Below the pieces are notes generated by a model. That model saw nothing but the letters and a program-made list of their open reading frames with translations, was not told the DNA's origin and made no database searches. The position numbers and the translations under genes are program-made. This document shows, piece by piece, positions 49,835-59,412 of a stretch of DNA of 64,000 nt (position 1 is its first letter; the number at the start of each line of letters is the position of its first letter). Origin of the DNA: Lentilitoribacter sp039986595 (GTDB lineage: Bacteria; Pseudomonadota; Alphaproteobacteria; Rhizobiales; Rhizobiaceae). Location of the stretch: the NCBI GenBank assembly GCA_039986595.1, contig JBDWQJ010000010.1, positions 1-64,000 of the forward strand. The letters are read 5' to 3'.

Positions 49835-49845
49835 TTAAATCTCCA

Positions 49846-50775
49846 TTATTTTGTAATGCTGAGTTCACCTGGCGCACTTTCCATGGCTTTGTTTGGTGAA
49901 GAAGTTGCAATTAAAAGACCGAGTGTGAGTACATAAGGCGCAGCAAAAAACAGATAATAACCTTGTGAAATGCCGACCGATTGTAGCGCAGGACCTAAAG
50001 CGCCAGCACCACCAAATAAGAGTGAAGCCCAAAAGCAATTCATCGGTTTCCATCTTGCAAAGATAACCAGCGCAACCGCCATTAAACCTTGCCCAGATGA
50101 TATGCCTTCATTCCAGCTGCCCGGGTAGTACAGCGATAAATATGCACCCGCGATGCCTGCAAGCGCGCCCCCTGCAGCAGTTGATAAAAGGCGAATTTTA
50201 TCTGGATTTAATCCAATAGCGCGGGCAGCATCTGTGCTATCACCAACCACTCGAATGGTTAGGCCAATCTTGGTTGATTTAAAGCCCCAAGCAAGCAAGA
50301 GTGCCAAGAACAAGCCAATGATAAAGAGTGCGTTGACTTGAAGTGCTGCTTGCACCTGTTCGATATCTGACCACCAGCCAAAAGAGATTGAGGGTAGGTC
50401 TGGCGCTACCGGTTGGATATATGGTTTTCCAAAAAAGTACGCTAGCCCTGTGCCAAGCAACATCATAGCGATACCAATTGCGATGTCATTGACACCCTTA
50501 AATTTGCAAACCCATCCATGAAAGAGACCAAAACAAATTCCGGCAAGTGCAGCTGCCAATACGCCTATCCATGCAGAACCACTATTGACCGCAACAGCAT
50601 AGCCAGACATCGCGCCGAAGATAAGCGTGCCTTCTAGGCCTAGATTAATGCGGCCAGATCGTTCGGTGATGCATTCGCCCAAAGATACAAAAAGAAAAGG
50701 TGTGGATACACGGATTGCGCCACCAATAATGGCTAGAGGAACACCCCATAATCCAATGTCAGTTACATCACTCAT
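49846..50775 (-). CDS. ABC transporter permease (BMP-type importer)
   Basis: A 309-residue permease with about eight membrane helices of the branched-chain/nucleoside (BPD_transp_2) family. LFVSLGECITERSGRINLGL near residue 30 is the family N-terminal motif, and GAGLALGIAGAYLSLYYPGSW-like (here ALAGIAGAYLSLYYPGSWNE) is the conserved loop. It is coupled to the second permease (50772) by a 4-base overlap and belongs with the ATPase at 46597. Confidence 0.9.
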   Translation of the reverse strand: MSDVTDIGLWGVPLAIIGGAIRVSTPFLFVSLGECITERSGRINLGLEGTLIFGAMSGYAVAVNSGSAWIGVLAAALAGICFGLFHGWVCKFKGVNDIAIGIAMMLLGTGLAYFFGKPYIQPVAPDLPSISFGWWSDIEQVQAALQVNALFIIGLFLALLLAWGFKSTKIGLTIRVVGDSTDAARAIGLNPDKIRLLSTAAGGALAGIAGAYLSLYYPGSWNEGISSGQGLMAVALVIFARWKPMNCFWASLLFGGAGALGPALQSVGISQGYYLFFAAPYVLTLGLLIATSSPNKAMESAPGELSITK

Positions 50776-51881
50776 AAAGGTTTACTCCAATAACTGGCGG
50801 AGAAAATCTTAAAGCGTCCATAAAGCGTTTCTGACAATAAAATTGCGACAAAAACCATGCCTTCGAAAACTAAAATTGTTGCATCTGGTAAATCCATACG
50901 TCGTTGGATTAGGCCAGATGAGGCTTCAAATCCTGCGAGCAAAATTGTTACTGGTATGATGGCGAGCGCGTTATGGCGCGCTAAAAATGCGATCAATATT
51001 CCTGTGTATCCATAACCTGCAATTAAGGATGCGTTTGCTGATCCGTGTACGGCTGTTACTTCATAAAATCCTGCTATACCTGCAAAAGCTCCACCAAGGG
51101 CTGTGAAGCCAATTACGAGTTTGCCCACGGGTAGGCCTTGAACTTGTGCTGCGCGTATATTGCTTCCCGCAATCCGTGCTGCAAAGCCAAGCGTGGTTTT
51201 TTCAATCAGTATCCAACTAAAGATACAAGCAAGAATTCCAGCAAAAAGACCCCAGTGAACACTGATGCCAATCGGCATGTCGCTAATACGCATAGCCTCA
51301 ACCAATGGCTGGGTGGACGGTTTGTTCAAACTGGCGGGATCGCGAAATACACTCTCGATAAAATGGTTCATCAAAGCGATGGCGATATAGGCCATTAGAA
51401 GAGATGCGATTGTTTCGTTGACACCGCGTTTAATGCGCAATAGCCCAACCGTGCCAATCCAAGCACCACCTACAAGTGCAGATGCGGTTAACAAAATGGG
51501 GAGAGAAATAGCGTAGGGAAGTGATGATAAATATGGCCCTAAAGCGCCTGCAGTTAAGCCACCAAGTGCAATTGCACCTTCGCCACCAATAACAACTAAA
51601 CCAAGTTTTGCAGGTAGCGCAACACATAATGCAGCAAGAAGCAACGGGGCTGCGCGGGAGAGCGTATTTTGCCAAGAAAAACCGGTGCTAAATCCCGCTT
51701 TGTAAACAAGTGAAAAGAAATCAGCAGGTGATTTTCCGATTACTATGAGGAAAAGCGAGAAAACTGCAAACCCGCCAATAACGGCGAATAAAGGAATGGC
51801 CACAGCTTCGAGTTTGGGGATGATTACCTTCAAACTCAGCGCTGATTTAGACATGGTGTCAGTTGCAGCCATTCCACTCAT
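50772..51881 (-). CDS. ABC transporter permease (BMP-type importer), second subunit
   Basis: A 369-residue permease of the same family, paired with 49846. About ten hydrophobic stretches can be counted; GLVVIGGEGAIALGGLTAGA and GFTALGGAFAGIAGFYEVTA are the conserved segments. The larger size is usual for the YufP-type partner. It lies 24 bases after the binding-protein gene. Confidence 0.9.
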   Translation of the reverse strand: MSGMAATDTMSKSALSLKVIIPKLEAVAIPLFAVIGGFAVFSLFLIVIGKSPADFFSLVYKAGFSTGFSWQNTLSRAAPLLLAALCVALPAKLGLVVIGGEGAIALGGLTAGALGPYLSSLPYAISLPILLTASALVGGAWIGTVGLLRIKRGVNETIASLLMAYIAIALMNHFIESVFRDPASLNKPSTQPLVEAMRISDMPIGISVHWGLFAGILACIFSWILIEKTTLGFAARIAGSNIRAAQVQGLPVGKLVIGFTALGGAFAGIAGFYEVTAVHGSANASLIAGYGYTGILIAFLARHNALAIIPVTILLAGFEASSGLIQRRMDLPDATILVFEGMVFVAILLSETLYGRFKIFSASYWSKPL

Positions 51882-51905
51882 CTATAACGTCCGTCTTAAG
51901 CTGGA

Positions 51906-53030
51906 TTAACCTATCGAGCCGATGACGCCTTCTACAAGATAATCCATGCTTTCCAACGCCACATCTGTTTCAACAAAAGATTCGCCTTCTTTCAAGATGT
52001 CGTTGCCATTATTGTCTTTGAGAGGGCCTTTGTAAGCTGCAAAACCGCCTTTCATAATCTCGGCTTTGACGGCTTCAAATTGAGCACGTGCAGCGCCTGA
52101 TACTGATGATCCAAGTGGGCTCATTTTAATAAAGCCTTCTGCCAAGCCGCCACGGACAAAGTTGTCAATCGTGCCTCCATCTTGGACGGTTTTGACCATG
52201 CTGGTGTAAATCGCTGCCCAGTTCCATTCAGCACCAGTGAGATATTGCTCGGGTGCAAGTGGGCTTTGGTTTGCATGGTAACCACATACATATGCGCCAC
52301 GACCCGCAGCTGTTTCAACAACAACTTTTGGACCGTCAACATGACAGGTAATGACATCGCATCCCTGATCAATGAGAGCGTTAGTTGCTTCGGCCTCTTT
52401 AACTGCGAGTGACCATTCGCCTGTAAAGATCACCTGACAGGTGATAGTTGGATCAACCTGACGCGCACCAAGTAAGAATGTGTTGATGTTTTGCAGAACT
52501 TGCGGGATCGGTTTGGCTGCAACAAATCCAATTTTCTTAGATTTCGAAGCGTGTCCCGCAACGATACCATTAAGATATTGACCCATGCTGATGTAACCAA
52601 AATATGAGCCAACATTTTTAGGATCTGTTTCTGAATTCCACAATCCACCAGCATGTTGGAAGCGAACATCTTCGTGTTTAGGTGCAACTTCTTGGATATG
52701 TGGGCTAAAGTAGCCAAATGATGTTGGGAAGAGAAGTTTTGCGCCATCAAAATTGATCATACTTTCCATTGTGTTTTGAACATCAACGGTTTCTGGCACA
52801 TTTTCTTCTTCAATAACGGTCACGCCAGCCATTTCTTTAACAGCAGCAGCGCCTTCTGCGTGGGATTGATTGTAGCCAAAATCATCCTTCGGACCAACAT
52901 AAATAAAGCCGACTGTAAGGCCAGCTGCGCTTGCAAAACCAGTCATGCCAGATGTTGCTAACGCTGTTGCACCAGCGGTTAGTGCTGAATTTGCCAAGAA
53001 TGTTCTGCGAGATAGGTTTTTTTTCATCAT
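51906..53030 (-). CDS. BMP-family ABC substrate-binding protein, Tat-exported
   Basis: A 374-residue binding protein with a twin-arginine signal (NLSRRTFLANSALTAGATAL, cleaved near residue 35). The mature protein follows the basic-membrane-protein/purine-binding fold: FIYVGPKDDFGYNQSHAEGA, LLFPTSFGYFSPHIQEVAPK, and CDVITCHVDGPKVVVETA. Members bind nucleosides, purines, or other small heterocycles and ureides. It is the first gene of the minus-strand importer-enzyme operon. Confidence 0.9.
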   Translation of the reverse strand: MMKKNLSRRTFLANSALTAGATALATSGMTGFASAAGLTVGFIYVGPKDDFGYNQSHAEGAAAVKEMAGVTVIEEENVPETVDVQNTMESMINFDGAKLLFPTSFGYFSPHIQEVAPKHEDVRFQHAGGLWNSETDPKNVGSYFGYISMGQYLNGIVAGHASKSKKIGFVAAKPIPQVLQNINTFLLGARQVDPTITCQVIFTGEWSLAVKEAEATNALIDQGCDVITCHVDGPKVVVETAAGRGAYVCGYHANQSPLAPEQYLTGAEWNWAAIYTSMVKTVQDGGTIDNFVRGGLAEGFIKMSPLGSSVSGAARAQFEAVKAEIMKGGFAAYKGPLKDNNGNDILKEGESFVETDVALESMDYLVEGVIGSIG

Positions 53031-53213
53031 GGTATTTCCTTTTACAAATCGCTATTCGATCAAGGGCGGTTTGCTCCATGATGAACGGCTCATTAAATCC
53101 GATGAAAAGAGACTAACCAGATAAAGCGCTGCTGACTTCTGCTATTTTTGCGCTATAGCGATGCATTTTTTGCATCGCTAATGATTTGTATGGGGTAATT
53201 ATGTTTGATTTGC

Positions 53214-54119
53214 TTATGTGTATTTTTGCAGTTCAATTTCAAGTTGCTGCATGAAGCGCGCTGATGCAACGGGCAGGGTACGCCCACGCATTTGACCTAA
53301 AAGTAAATTTCCACTGGGAACATCGTCTGTCGAAAGTTCGCGACAAACAAGATCGTCCCGTTCTTCCAGCCCAATTGGTATTTGGAATGCTATTGCATCT
53401 TCATGGAGTGCATAATGGCGCATGAAATCGAAAGAGTCTGATTCGACAATTGGGGATATAATTCTTGAACTTTCTGCAGCAGCGCGCTCAATGAGAAACC
53501 GAACACCGTATTGTGATTCAGGCAATACACATGCAAAATCAAGACAATCTCTAAGGCGAACAATTTTCTGCCTTGCCAGCGGGTGATCAGGTCGCATGAT
53601 CGTTGATATCGTCTGCGGCACCATTGCTTGCACTTGAAAGTCTGCCATGAAGATGGGTTCAAAGACGAGTGCGATATCACTTTTAAATGTTCCTAGTTCA
53701 GCTTCTGCGGCTTCGCGGTCTCGAACGCTTACTGAGAATGTAACACCGGGATGGGCTTTTCTATATTCGGCGATTTGCTGGGGTAGGAAATATGGAACCA
53801 AAGCTTGTGAACATGCAATTGATACATGACCTCTGCGAACGCCGGATAAATCGGCGACTTGGCTTTGGACGCGCTTTAGATCAGATTCTTGTGCTCTAAT
53901 GTGCCTAATAAGCAATTCACCAGCAGGGTTTAAACGTACGCCGCGTGGAAGCCGTTCAAAAATCTCTGATCCGAATTCTTCCTCAAATCGCTGAATACGA
54001 CGGTTCAATGCGGAGGCCGTGATATTCATGTCTTCCGCTGCTTTTCGAATGGAACCCGCGCGGGTGATGGCTTCGATATATTGAAAAGTAACCAGATGAC
54101 GCATTGACGACCTATTCAT
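53214..54119 (-). CDS. LysR-family transcriptional regulator
   Basis: A 301-residue LysR regulator: helix-turn-helix at about 5-65 (TRAGSIRKAAEDMNITASAL) and effector domain to the end. It is related over the whole length to the LysR gene at 28984 (both hold SIxCSQAL-type segments, here GHVSIACSQALVPYFLPQQI). It lies between two operons of the nitrogen island: 183 bases after the BMP binding-protein start on the same strand and divergent from the peptide-type importer operon at 54234, which is its likely target. ATG 54119 or 54104 may be the start. Confidence 0.88.
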   Translation of the reverse strand: MNRSSMRHLVTFQYIEAITRAGSIRKAAEDMNITASALNRRIQRFEEEFGSEIFERLPRGVRLNPAGELLIRHIRAQESDLKRVQSQVADLSGVRRGHVSIACSQALVPYFLPQQIAEYRKAHPGVTFSVSVRDREAAEAELGTFKSDIALVFEPIFMADFQVQAMVPQTISTIMRPDHPLARQKIVRLRDCLDFACVLPESQYGVRFLIERAAAESSRIISPIVESDSFDFMRHYALHEDAIAFQIPIGLEERDDLVCRELSTDDVPSGNLLLGQMRGRTLPVASARFMQQLEIELQKYT

Positions 54120-54233
54120 TTAATGAACCGCTTTTGTGAATTTATAGCATTTGTAATTGGCAATGAATAGTCACAAGCTGATGGAATATAACAAACAGTC
54201 TCCCAAGACGAACCTTCGAAGCGGAACAAAATC

Positions 54234-55844
54234 ATGAAAACAAATAGACGTGACTTTCTAAAAATTAGCGGCGGAGCGCTTGGTGCCTCTGTATTGCCGT
54301 TCCTCAAAGTAATGCCTGCAAGCGCAGCAGGAAACGATGTTATCGTGGCTGTTATGGGCCAATCCATCAATAGTCTTGATCTGCATAGAACAGGAACTAA
54401 CCGTCCAAGTTATCAAGTTGCGGTTAATGTCTACGACCGCTTAGTGAGTTTTGGTACTAAAGTAACTGAAGACGGCGGTGTGTCATATGATTACTCAGTT
54501 ATCGAGCCAGAAATTGCTGAAAGCTGGGAAGAGACAGAAGATGCGCTCATCTTTAAGTTAAAGCCTGAAGGTAAATTCCACGATGGAACGCCAATTACAG
54601 CTGCTGATGTAAAATGGTCATTTGACCGTGCTGTATCTTTGGGTGGTTTTCCTGCAGTGCAGATGAAAGCGGGCTCTCTAGAAAGCCCTGAGCAATTTGA
54701 AGCGGTCGATGATTTGACGTTTAAAATCAAACTTATTCGTGCTTCCAAGCTTACATTGCCGGATTTGGCTGTACCAATCCCAATGGTGATCAATTCAAAA
54801 GTAGCGCTAGAACATGCAACAGACGATGATCCTTGGGCAACAGAATATCTTCACACAACTCCTGCAGGCTCTGGCGCCTTTAAAGTTGCAAAATGGAGCC
54901 CGGGTGAGCAGCTGGTTTATGAGCGCAATGATGATTACACATCAGGCCCAGTTCCGGAAGTAAAGCGTGTAATTGTGCGAGAAGTGCCAAGCCCTGCAAC
55001 ACGTCGCGCATTGCTTGAGCGCGGTGATGTGAACTTATCGTTTAATATGCCAAACAAAGACGCTAAAGAGCTTTCGGGCGTTGATGGCTTGGAAATTCAA
55101 ACCACACCTATTGAAAATTCAATTTACAGTCTTTGTCCAAACCTTGCGTTTGATGCGTTTAAAGACAAACGTGTTCGACAAGCCATTGCATGGTCAATTC
55201 CTTATCAGGAAGTATTTGATACAGGTGCCTATGGTCGTGGTAAACCAATGTGGGGTGGCCAAGAAACATCTCCTTCAGATATCGCATGGCCGCAAAAGTT
55301 CCCATATTCAACCGATTTGGACCGCGCGAAAGATCTTTTAAAAGAAGCCGGCATGTCTGCAGGTTTTGATGTCCCACTTTCCATCTCACTTGGCCAGGCA
55401 GAATGGATGGAGCCTGTTGCGCTTCTTATCCAGGAGAACCTTTCCAAAATTGGGGTCAATACGACAATTGATAAGATCCCAAGTGCAGGTTGGAGAACGG
55501 CATCCTTAGTTGAAAAACGTTTGCCGCTTCACCTTGAGACGTTCGGTGGTTGGCTAAACTATCCGTGTTACTATTTCTTCTGGTGCTTCTTGGAAGGCCA
55601 TTTGTTTAACTCATCAAATTACCGGAATGAAGAGATCCAAACTTTAACAAACGAAACTCTACATATGCCAATTGACGATCCTGATTATGCGCCTAAAATC
55701 AAACGTATGATCGAGATCATTTGGGATGAAGTGCCGCGTATTGCACTATGGCAACCAGCTTTGAGTGTCGGTATGAATGGCGCGAAGGATTTTGAATATT
55801 GGTTCCACCGTCAACTAGACGTTCGTAACCTGAAAAAAGTTTAA
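54234..55844 (+). CDS. ABC substrate-binding protein family 5 (peptide/opine type), Tat-exported
   Basis: A 536-residue binding protein with a twin-arginine signal (MKTNRRDFLKISGGALGA, cleavage near ASAA). The mature part has the family-5 signatures KPEGKFHDGTPITAADVKWS and RRALLERGDVNLSFNMPNKD and FKDKRVRQAIAWSIPYQEVF. It binds peptides, opines, nickel or other small organics; the ligand is not predicted. It opens the operon 54234-62553, which also holds two permeases, a fused ATPase, allophanate hydrolase and the thiocyanate-hydrolase-like genes. Confidence 0.92.
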   Translation: MKTNRRDFLKISGGALGASVLPFLKVMPASAAGNDVIVAVMGQSINSLDLHRTGTNRPSYQVAVNVYDRLVSFGTKVTEDGGVSYDYSVIEPEIAESWEETEDALIFKLKPEGKFHDGTPITAADVKWSFDRAVSLGGFPAVQMKAGSLESPEQFEAVDDLTFKIKLIRASKLTLPDLAVPIPMVINSKVALEHATDDDPWATEYLHTTPAGSGAFKVAKWSPGEQLVYERNDDYTSGPVPEVKRVIVREVPSPATRRALLERGDVNLSFNMPNKDAKELSGVDGLEIQTTPIENSIYSLCPNLAFDAFKDKRVRQAIAWSIPYQEVFDTGAYGRGKPMWGGQETSPSDIAWPQKFPYSTDLDRAKDLLKEAGMSAGFDVPLSISLGQAEWMEPVALLIQENLSKIGVNTTIDKIPSAGWRTASLVEKRLPLHLETFGGWLNYPCYYFFWCFLEGHLFNSSNYRNEEIQTLTNETLHMPIDDPDYAPKIKRMIEIIWDEVPRIALWQPALSVGMNGAKDFEYWFHRQLDVRNLKKV

Positions 55845-55848
55845 AAAT

Positions 55849-56877
55849 ATGTCTGGGCGATTTCAAACAATTGCGATGCGGATCGCCCAGGCTTTACCTG
55901 TTGTCATGGGTGTGGTTGTTGTCAGTTTCATACTGACCAGAGCACTCCCTGGTGATCCTGCGGTATACTTCGCGGGTCAATCTGCAACAGATGAATCCAT
56001 CCAGCAAGTGCGCGAAGCATTAGGGTTGGATAAGTCACTGCCTCAGCAGTTTTTCATCTATTTGGGTGATTTGTTGCGGGGTGATTTAGGCCAATCGCTT
56101 TCCACGGGTCAACCAGTGATTAATGATTTAGCGCGCCGATTACCAGCATCTTTAGAGCTTACACTCACAGCGCTTATCTTAGCTTGTAGTGTTGCCATTC
56201 CATTAGGTGTTATGGCCGCTAAAAAACCGGGTTCATTGCAAGATCATATCTGCCGAATATTTGTGACTGCTGGTGTGTCTTTACCAACATTTTTTACAGG
56301 CATCTTGCTTGTTTACATATTTTATTACTTGCTAGGCATTGCGCCATCTCCGCTTGGACGTTTGGATTTTTTATATATTGAACCTGATCATATCACTGGA
56401 TTTTACCTCATCGATGCAGCTCTTGTAGGCGATTGGGAAACATTTTTTGGTGCACTGAAACAGTTAGTACTTCCCGCTGTCACGCTTGCGCTCTTTACCA
56501 TGGCGCCGATCGCACGAATGACGAGAGCTGCCATGCTAACCGCATTATCATCTGATTTTATAAGAACAGCGAAAGCCGCAGGGTTGACCAATAGCAAAGT
56601 GCTTTATGGTTATGCATTTCGAAATGCTCTACTGCCCGTTATCACAACGTTAGGAATGGTCTTTTCCTTCATGCTTGGTGCAAATGTTTTGGTTGAAAAA
56701 GTTTTTGCTTGGCCGGGGATAGGATCCTATGCGGTGGAAGCGTTGGTGTCCTCTGACTATGCAGCCGTGCAAGGTTTTGTTCTTACAATGGCGATACTAT
56801 TTGTTCTGTTGAATCTGATTATCGATATCTCATATTCGTTGATTGACCCACGAATTGGTTTTGAGGCGCAGTCGTAA
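55849..56877 (+). CDS. ABC transporter permease (DppB-like)
   Basis: A 342-residue permease of the DppB/GsiC family. RIAQALPVVMGVVVVSFILT starts the first helix, LPGDPAVYFAGQSATDESI and LGLDKSLPQQFFIYLGDLLR are conserved, and the EAA loop AAGLTNSKVLYGYAFRNALL lies near residue 240. It begins four bases after the binding-protein stop. Confidence 0.93.
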   Translation: MSGRFQTIAMRIAQALPVVMGVVVVSFILTRALPGDPAVYFAGQSATDESIQQVREALGLDKSLPQQFFIYLGDLLRGDLGQSLSTGQPVINDLARRLPASLELTLTALILACSVAIPLGVMAAKKPGSLQDHICRIFVTAGVSLPTFFTGILLVYIFYYLLGIAPSPLGRLDFLYIEPDHITGFYLIDAALVGDWETFFGALKQLVLPAVTLALFTMAPIARMTRAAMLTALSSDFIRTAKAAGLTNSKVLYGYAFRNALLPVITTLGMVFSFMLGANVLVEKVFAWPGIGSYAVEALVSSDYAAVQGFVLTMAILFVLLNLIIDISYSLIDPRIGFEAQS

Positions 56878-56879
56878 TT

Positions 56880-57749
56880 ATGAGCGATAAAATCATGTCA
56901 TCAGAGCCAAGTTTTTCATCCCATCTCTTATATGTGATGCGCGAAAATCCTGTGACTGCGATCTCATTTTTTATGTTTGCAGTCTTATTAATTTGCGCAA
57001 TATTTGGCCCATCAATTGTGCCTTATGATCCACTTGCGTCCAACACATCAAATGCGTTGAGCCCACCATCTGCCGCGCATTGGTTTGGAACTGATAATTT
57101 AGGTCGGGATGTATTTAGCCGTGTGATTGTTGCAACAAGATTGGACCTTTCTATCTCTATTGCAGCTGTTGCTTTATCTTTCGTCATAGGCTCCTTTTTG
57201 GGTGCGTGTGCGGGCTATTGGGGTGGTTGGCTTGACGCTGTGCTTAACAGAATACTTGATACGATCATGGCGTTTCCGCTGTTCGTTTTAGCGATGGGAA
57301 TTGTTGCCGCCCTTGGAAACACCGTTGAAAATATCATCTATGCGACCGCGGTGATTAATATCCCATTTTATGCCAGATTGGTGCGTGCGGAAGTGAATAT
57401 TCGCCGTGATGCTGGTTTTGTTCAAGCCGCAAAGCTTGCAGGAAATTCTGATGTGCGCATACTTGCGTTTCATATTTTTCCAAATTCACTGCCGCCAATG
57501 ATGGTACAAATTTCATTGAACTTGGGTTGGGCTATTTTAAATGCCGCAGGTCTTAGTTTTATCGGCTTGGGTGTACGTCCACCAACGGCCGAATGGGGTA
57601 TCATGGTCGCAGAAGGTGCAAATTTTGTTATTTCCGGTGAATGGTGGCTCGCGCTATTTCCCGGCCTATGGCTAATGTTTGCAGTATTTACGTTTAACTT
57701 AATGGGTGATGGATTGCGTGATCTCGTTGACCCAAGAAAGAGAACGTAA
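56880..57749 (+). CDS. ABC transporter permease (DppC-like)
   Basis: A 289-residue permease of the DppC family, partner of the previous gene two bases away. HWFGTDNLGRDVFSRVIVAT is the family signature, and AKLAGNSDVRILAFHIFPNS is the EAA loop. GLSFIGLGVRPPTAEWGIMV near the end completes the pattern. The stop lies one base before the ATPase ATG. Confidence 0.93.
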   Translation: MSDKIMSSEPSFSSHLLYVMRENPVTAISFFMFAVLLICAIFGPSIVPYDPLASNTSNALSPPSAAHWFGTDNLGRDVFSRVIVATRLDLSISIAAVALSFVIGSFLGACAGYWGGWLDAVLNRILDTIMAFPLFVLAMGIVAALGNTVENIIYATAVINIPFYARLVRAEVNIRRDAGFVQAAKLAGNSDVRILAFHIFPNSLPPMMVQISLNLGWAILNAAGLSFIGLGVRPPTAEWGIMVAEGANFVISGEWWLALFPGLWLMFAVFTFNLMGDGLRDLVDPRKRT

Positions 57750-57750
57750 G

Positions 57751-59412
57751 ATGTTATCGATTAAAAACTTAGCGGTTACATTTCAAACACGAAAAGGGCC
57801 TGTTGAAGCTGTTCGAGATGTAAACTTGAAACTTGCTAAAGGCGAGACACTTGGCATTGTGGGTGAATCTGGATCTGGAAAATCTGTTACATCCTATGCG
57901 TTGATGCGGATATTGGATGCGGGCGGTTCGATTACTGCTGGTGATATTTCATATAGTAATATTGATCTGCGTCATGCAACATCTAAAGCCATGCAGGATA
58001 TTCGTGGGCGCGAAATATCTATGATTTTTCAAAACCCGCGTGCAGCCCTTAATCCTATTCGAAAAGTCGGATTGCAGATTGAAGATGTCTTGCGTCGCCA
58101 CTCAAGAGCAACACGTTATGATGCCAAAGAAAAGGCCATCAAAGCGTTAGAATCTGTGCAGATTAAAGATGCTGAAAGTCGTTACGAAGCTTATCCATTT
58201 GAGCTCTCTGGTGGCATGTGCCAACGCGTGGTGATCGCAATTGCACTTGCTTGCGATCCTAAAGTGCTTATTGCTGATGAACCGACAACAGGGCTTGATA
58301 TTACAACACAAAAAACTGTGATGGACCTAATCAAGCAATTATCTGCTGAGCGGAATATGAGTAGTATTCTTATAACGCATGATCTTGGCCTCGCTGCGCA
58401 ATATTGCGATAGAATTGTTGTTATGAAGGATGGCGCGTTAGTGGAAGAGGGTAACCCAGCGCAGCTATTTCATCACGCGCAACATGAATATACCCAAAAG
58501 CTTGTTGCAGCGACACCGCGTAAGGGTGTGACCATTCGCGAGCTGTTGCCTAAAAATATGCAGCTTGAAGAGCCTTTACGTCCGGCAATCGGTGCGCCTT
58601 TATTAGAGGTGAAAAACCTTGTTAAAACCTATAAAGGAAAATCTGGTCCTGTTCATGCTGTCCAAGACATTTCTTTTACCGTCAATAAGGGCGCAAGCGT
58701 TGCATTGGTTGGTGAAAGTGGCTGCGGGAAATCCACGACCTCATCAATGATCGCTAGATTGCTTGACCCGACATCGGGCGAAATCATGTTTGAAGGGCAA
58801 GATTTGGCACAATCATTTGCTAATTCATTTGCGAAAAACGATCTGCGCAAAGATATTCAGATGGTTTTTCAGGATGCGACAGATAGCCTGAACCCAAGGT
58901 TTAGTGCGCAGGATTGCATAGAAGAGCCGCTACGACATTTGACTGATTTAAATCGCGGTTCTCGCCGTTATAAGGTTGATGAACTTGCCGATCTGGTGGG
59001 GCTGCCAAAGACATTATTATCGCGCTATCCGCATCAGCTGTCTGGCGGTCAAAAAGCACGTGTGGGTATTGCGCGCGCGATTGCCGTTGATCCGAAATTG
59101 TTGATTTTAGACGAACCCACTGCTGCACTTGATGTATCCATCCAAGCAATTGTTCTCAATCTTTTGGCTGATTTGCGAGCCGAATTAGGTATGAGCTATT
59201 TGTTCGTTTCACACGATTTGCACGTGGTCCAGCTCCTGTGTGATGAAGTTATCGTTATGAAGGATGGGCAGATTGTAGAGCAGGGATTAACTGCTGATGT
59301 GATGCAAACGCCTACATCTGATTACACTAAAAGTCTTCTTGATGCAGCACCTTCTATTTCAAATTTGATTTCTAAAAATACTCCAAATCCGCGCAAAGGA
59401 GAATTCGCGTGA
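57751..59412 (+). CDS. ABC transporter dual ATP-binding protein (DppDF fusion)
   Basis: A 553-residue fusion of the two oligopeptide-importer ATPases. The first half has GESGSGKSVTSYAL and FELSGGMCQRVVIAIALACD; the second has GESGCGKSTTSSMIAR and LSGGQKARVGIARAIAVDPK. Each half has a Walker B (LIADEPTTGLD; LILDEPTAALD). The frame reaches upstream to 57706 inside the permease gene, but ATG 57751 (MLSIKNLAV) with a GAACGTAAG leader is natural. The stop overlaps the atzF GTG start. Confidence 0.93.
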   Translation: MLSIKNLAVTFQTRKGPVEAVRDVNLKLAKGETLGIVGESGSGKSVTSYALMRILDAGGSITAGDISYSNIDLRHATSKAMQDIRGREISMIFQNPRAALNPIRKVGLQIEDVLRRHSRATRYDAKEKAIKALESVQIKDAESRYEAYPFELSGGMCQRVVIAIALACDPKVLIADEPTTGLDITTQKTVMDLIKQLSAERNMSSILITHDLGLAAQYCDRIVVMKDGALVEEGNPAQLFHHAQHEYTQKLVAATPRKGVTIRELLPKNMQLEEPLRPAIGAPLLEVKNLVKTYKGKSGPVHAVQDISFTVNKGASVALVGESGCGKSTTSSMIARLLDPTSGEIMFEGQDLAQSFANSFAKNDLRKDIQMVFQDATDSLNPRFSAQDCIEEPLRHLTDLNRGSRRYKVDELADLVGLPKTLLSRYPHQLSGGQKARVGIARAIAVDPKLLILDEPTAALDVSIQAIVLNLLADLRAELGMSYLFVSHDLHVVQLLCDEVIVMKDGQIVEQGLTADVMQTPTSDYTKSLLDAAPSISNLISKNTPNPRKGEFA

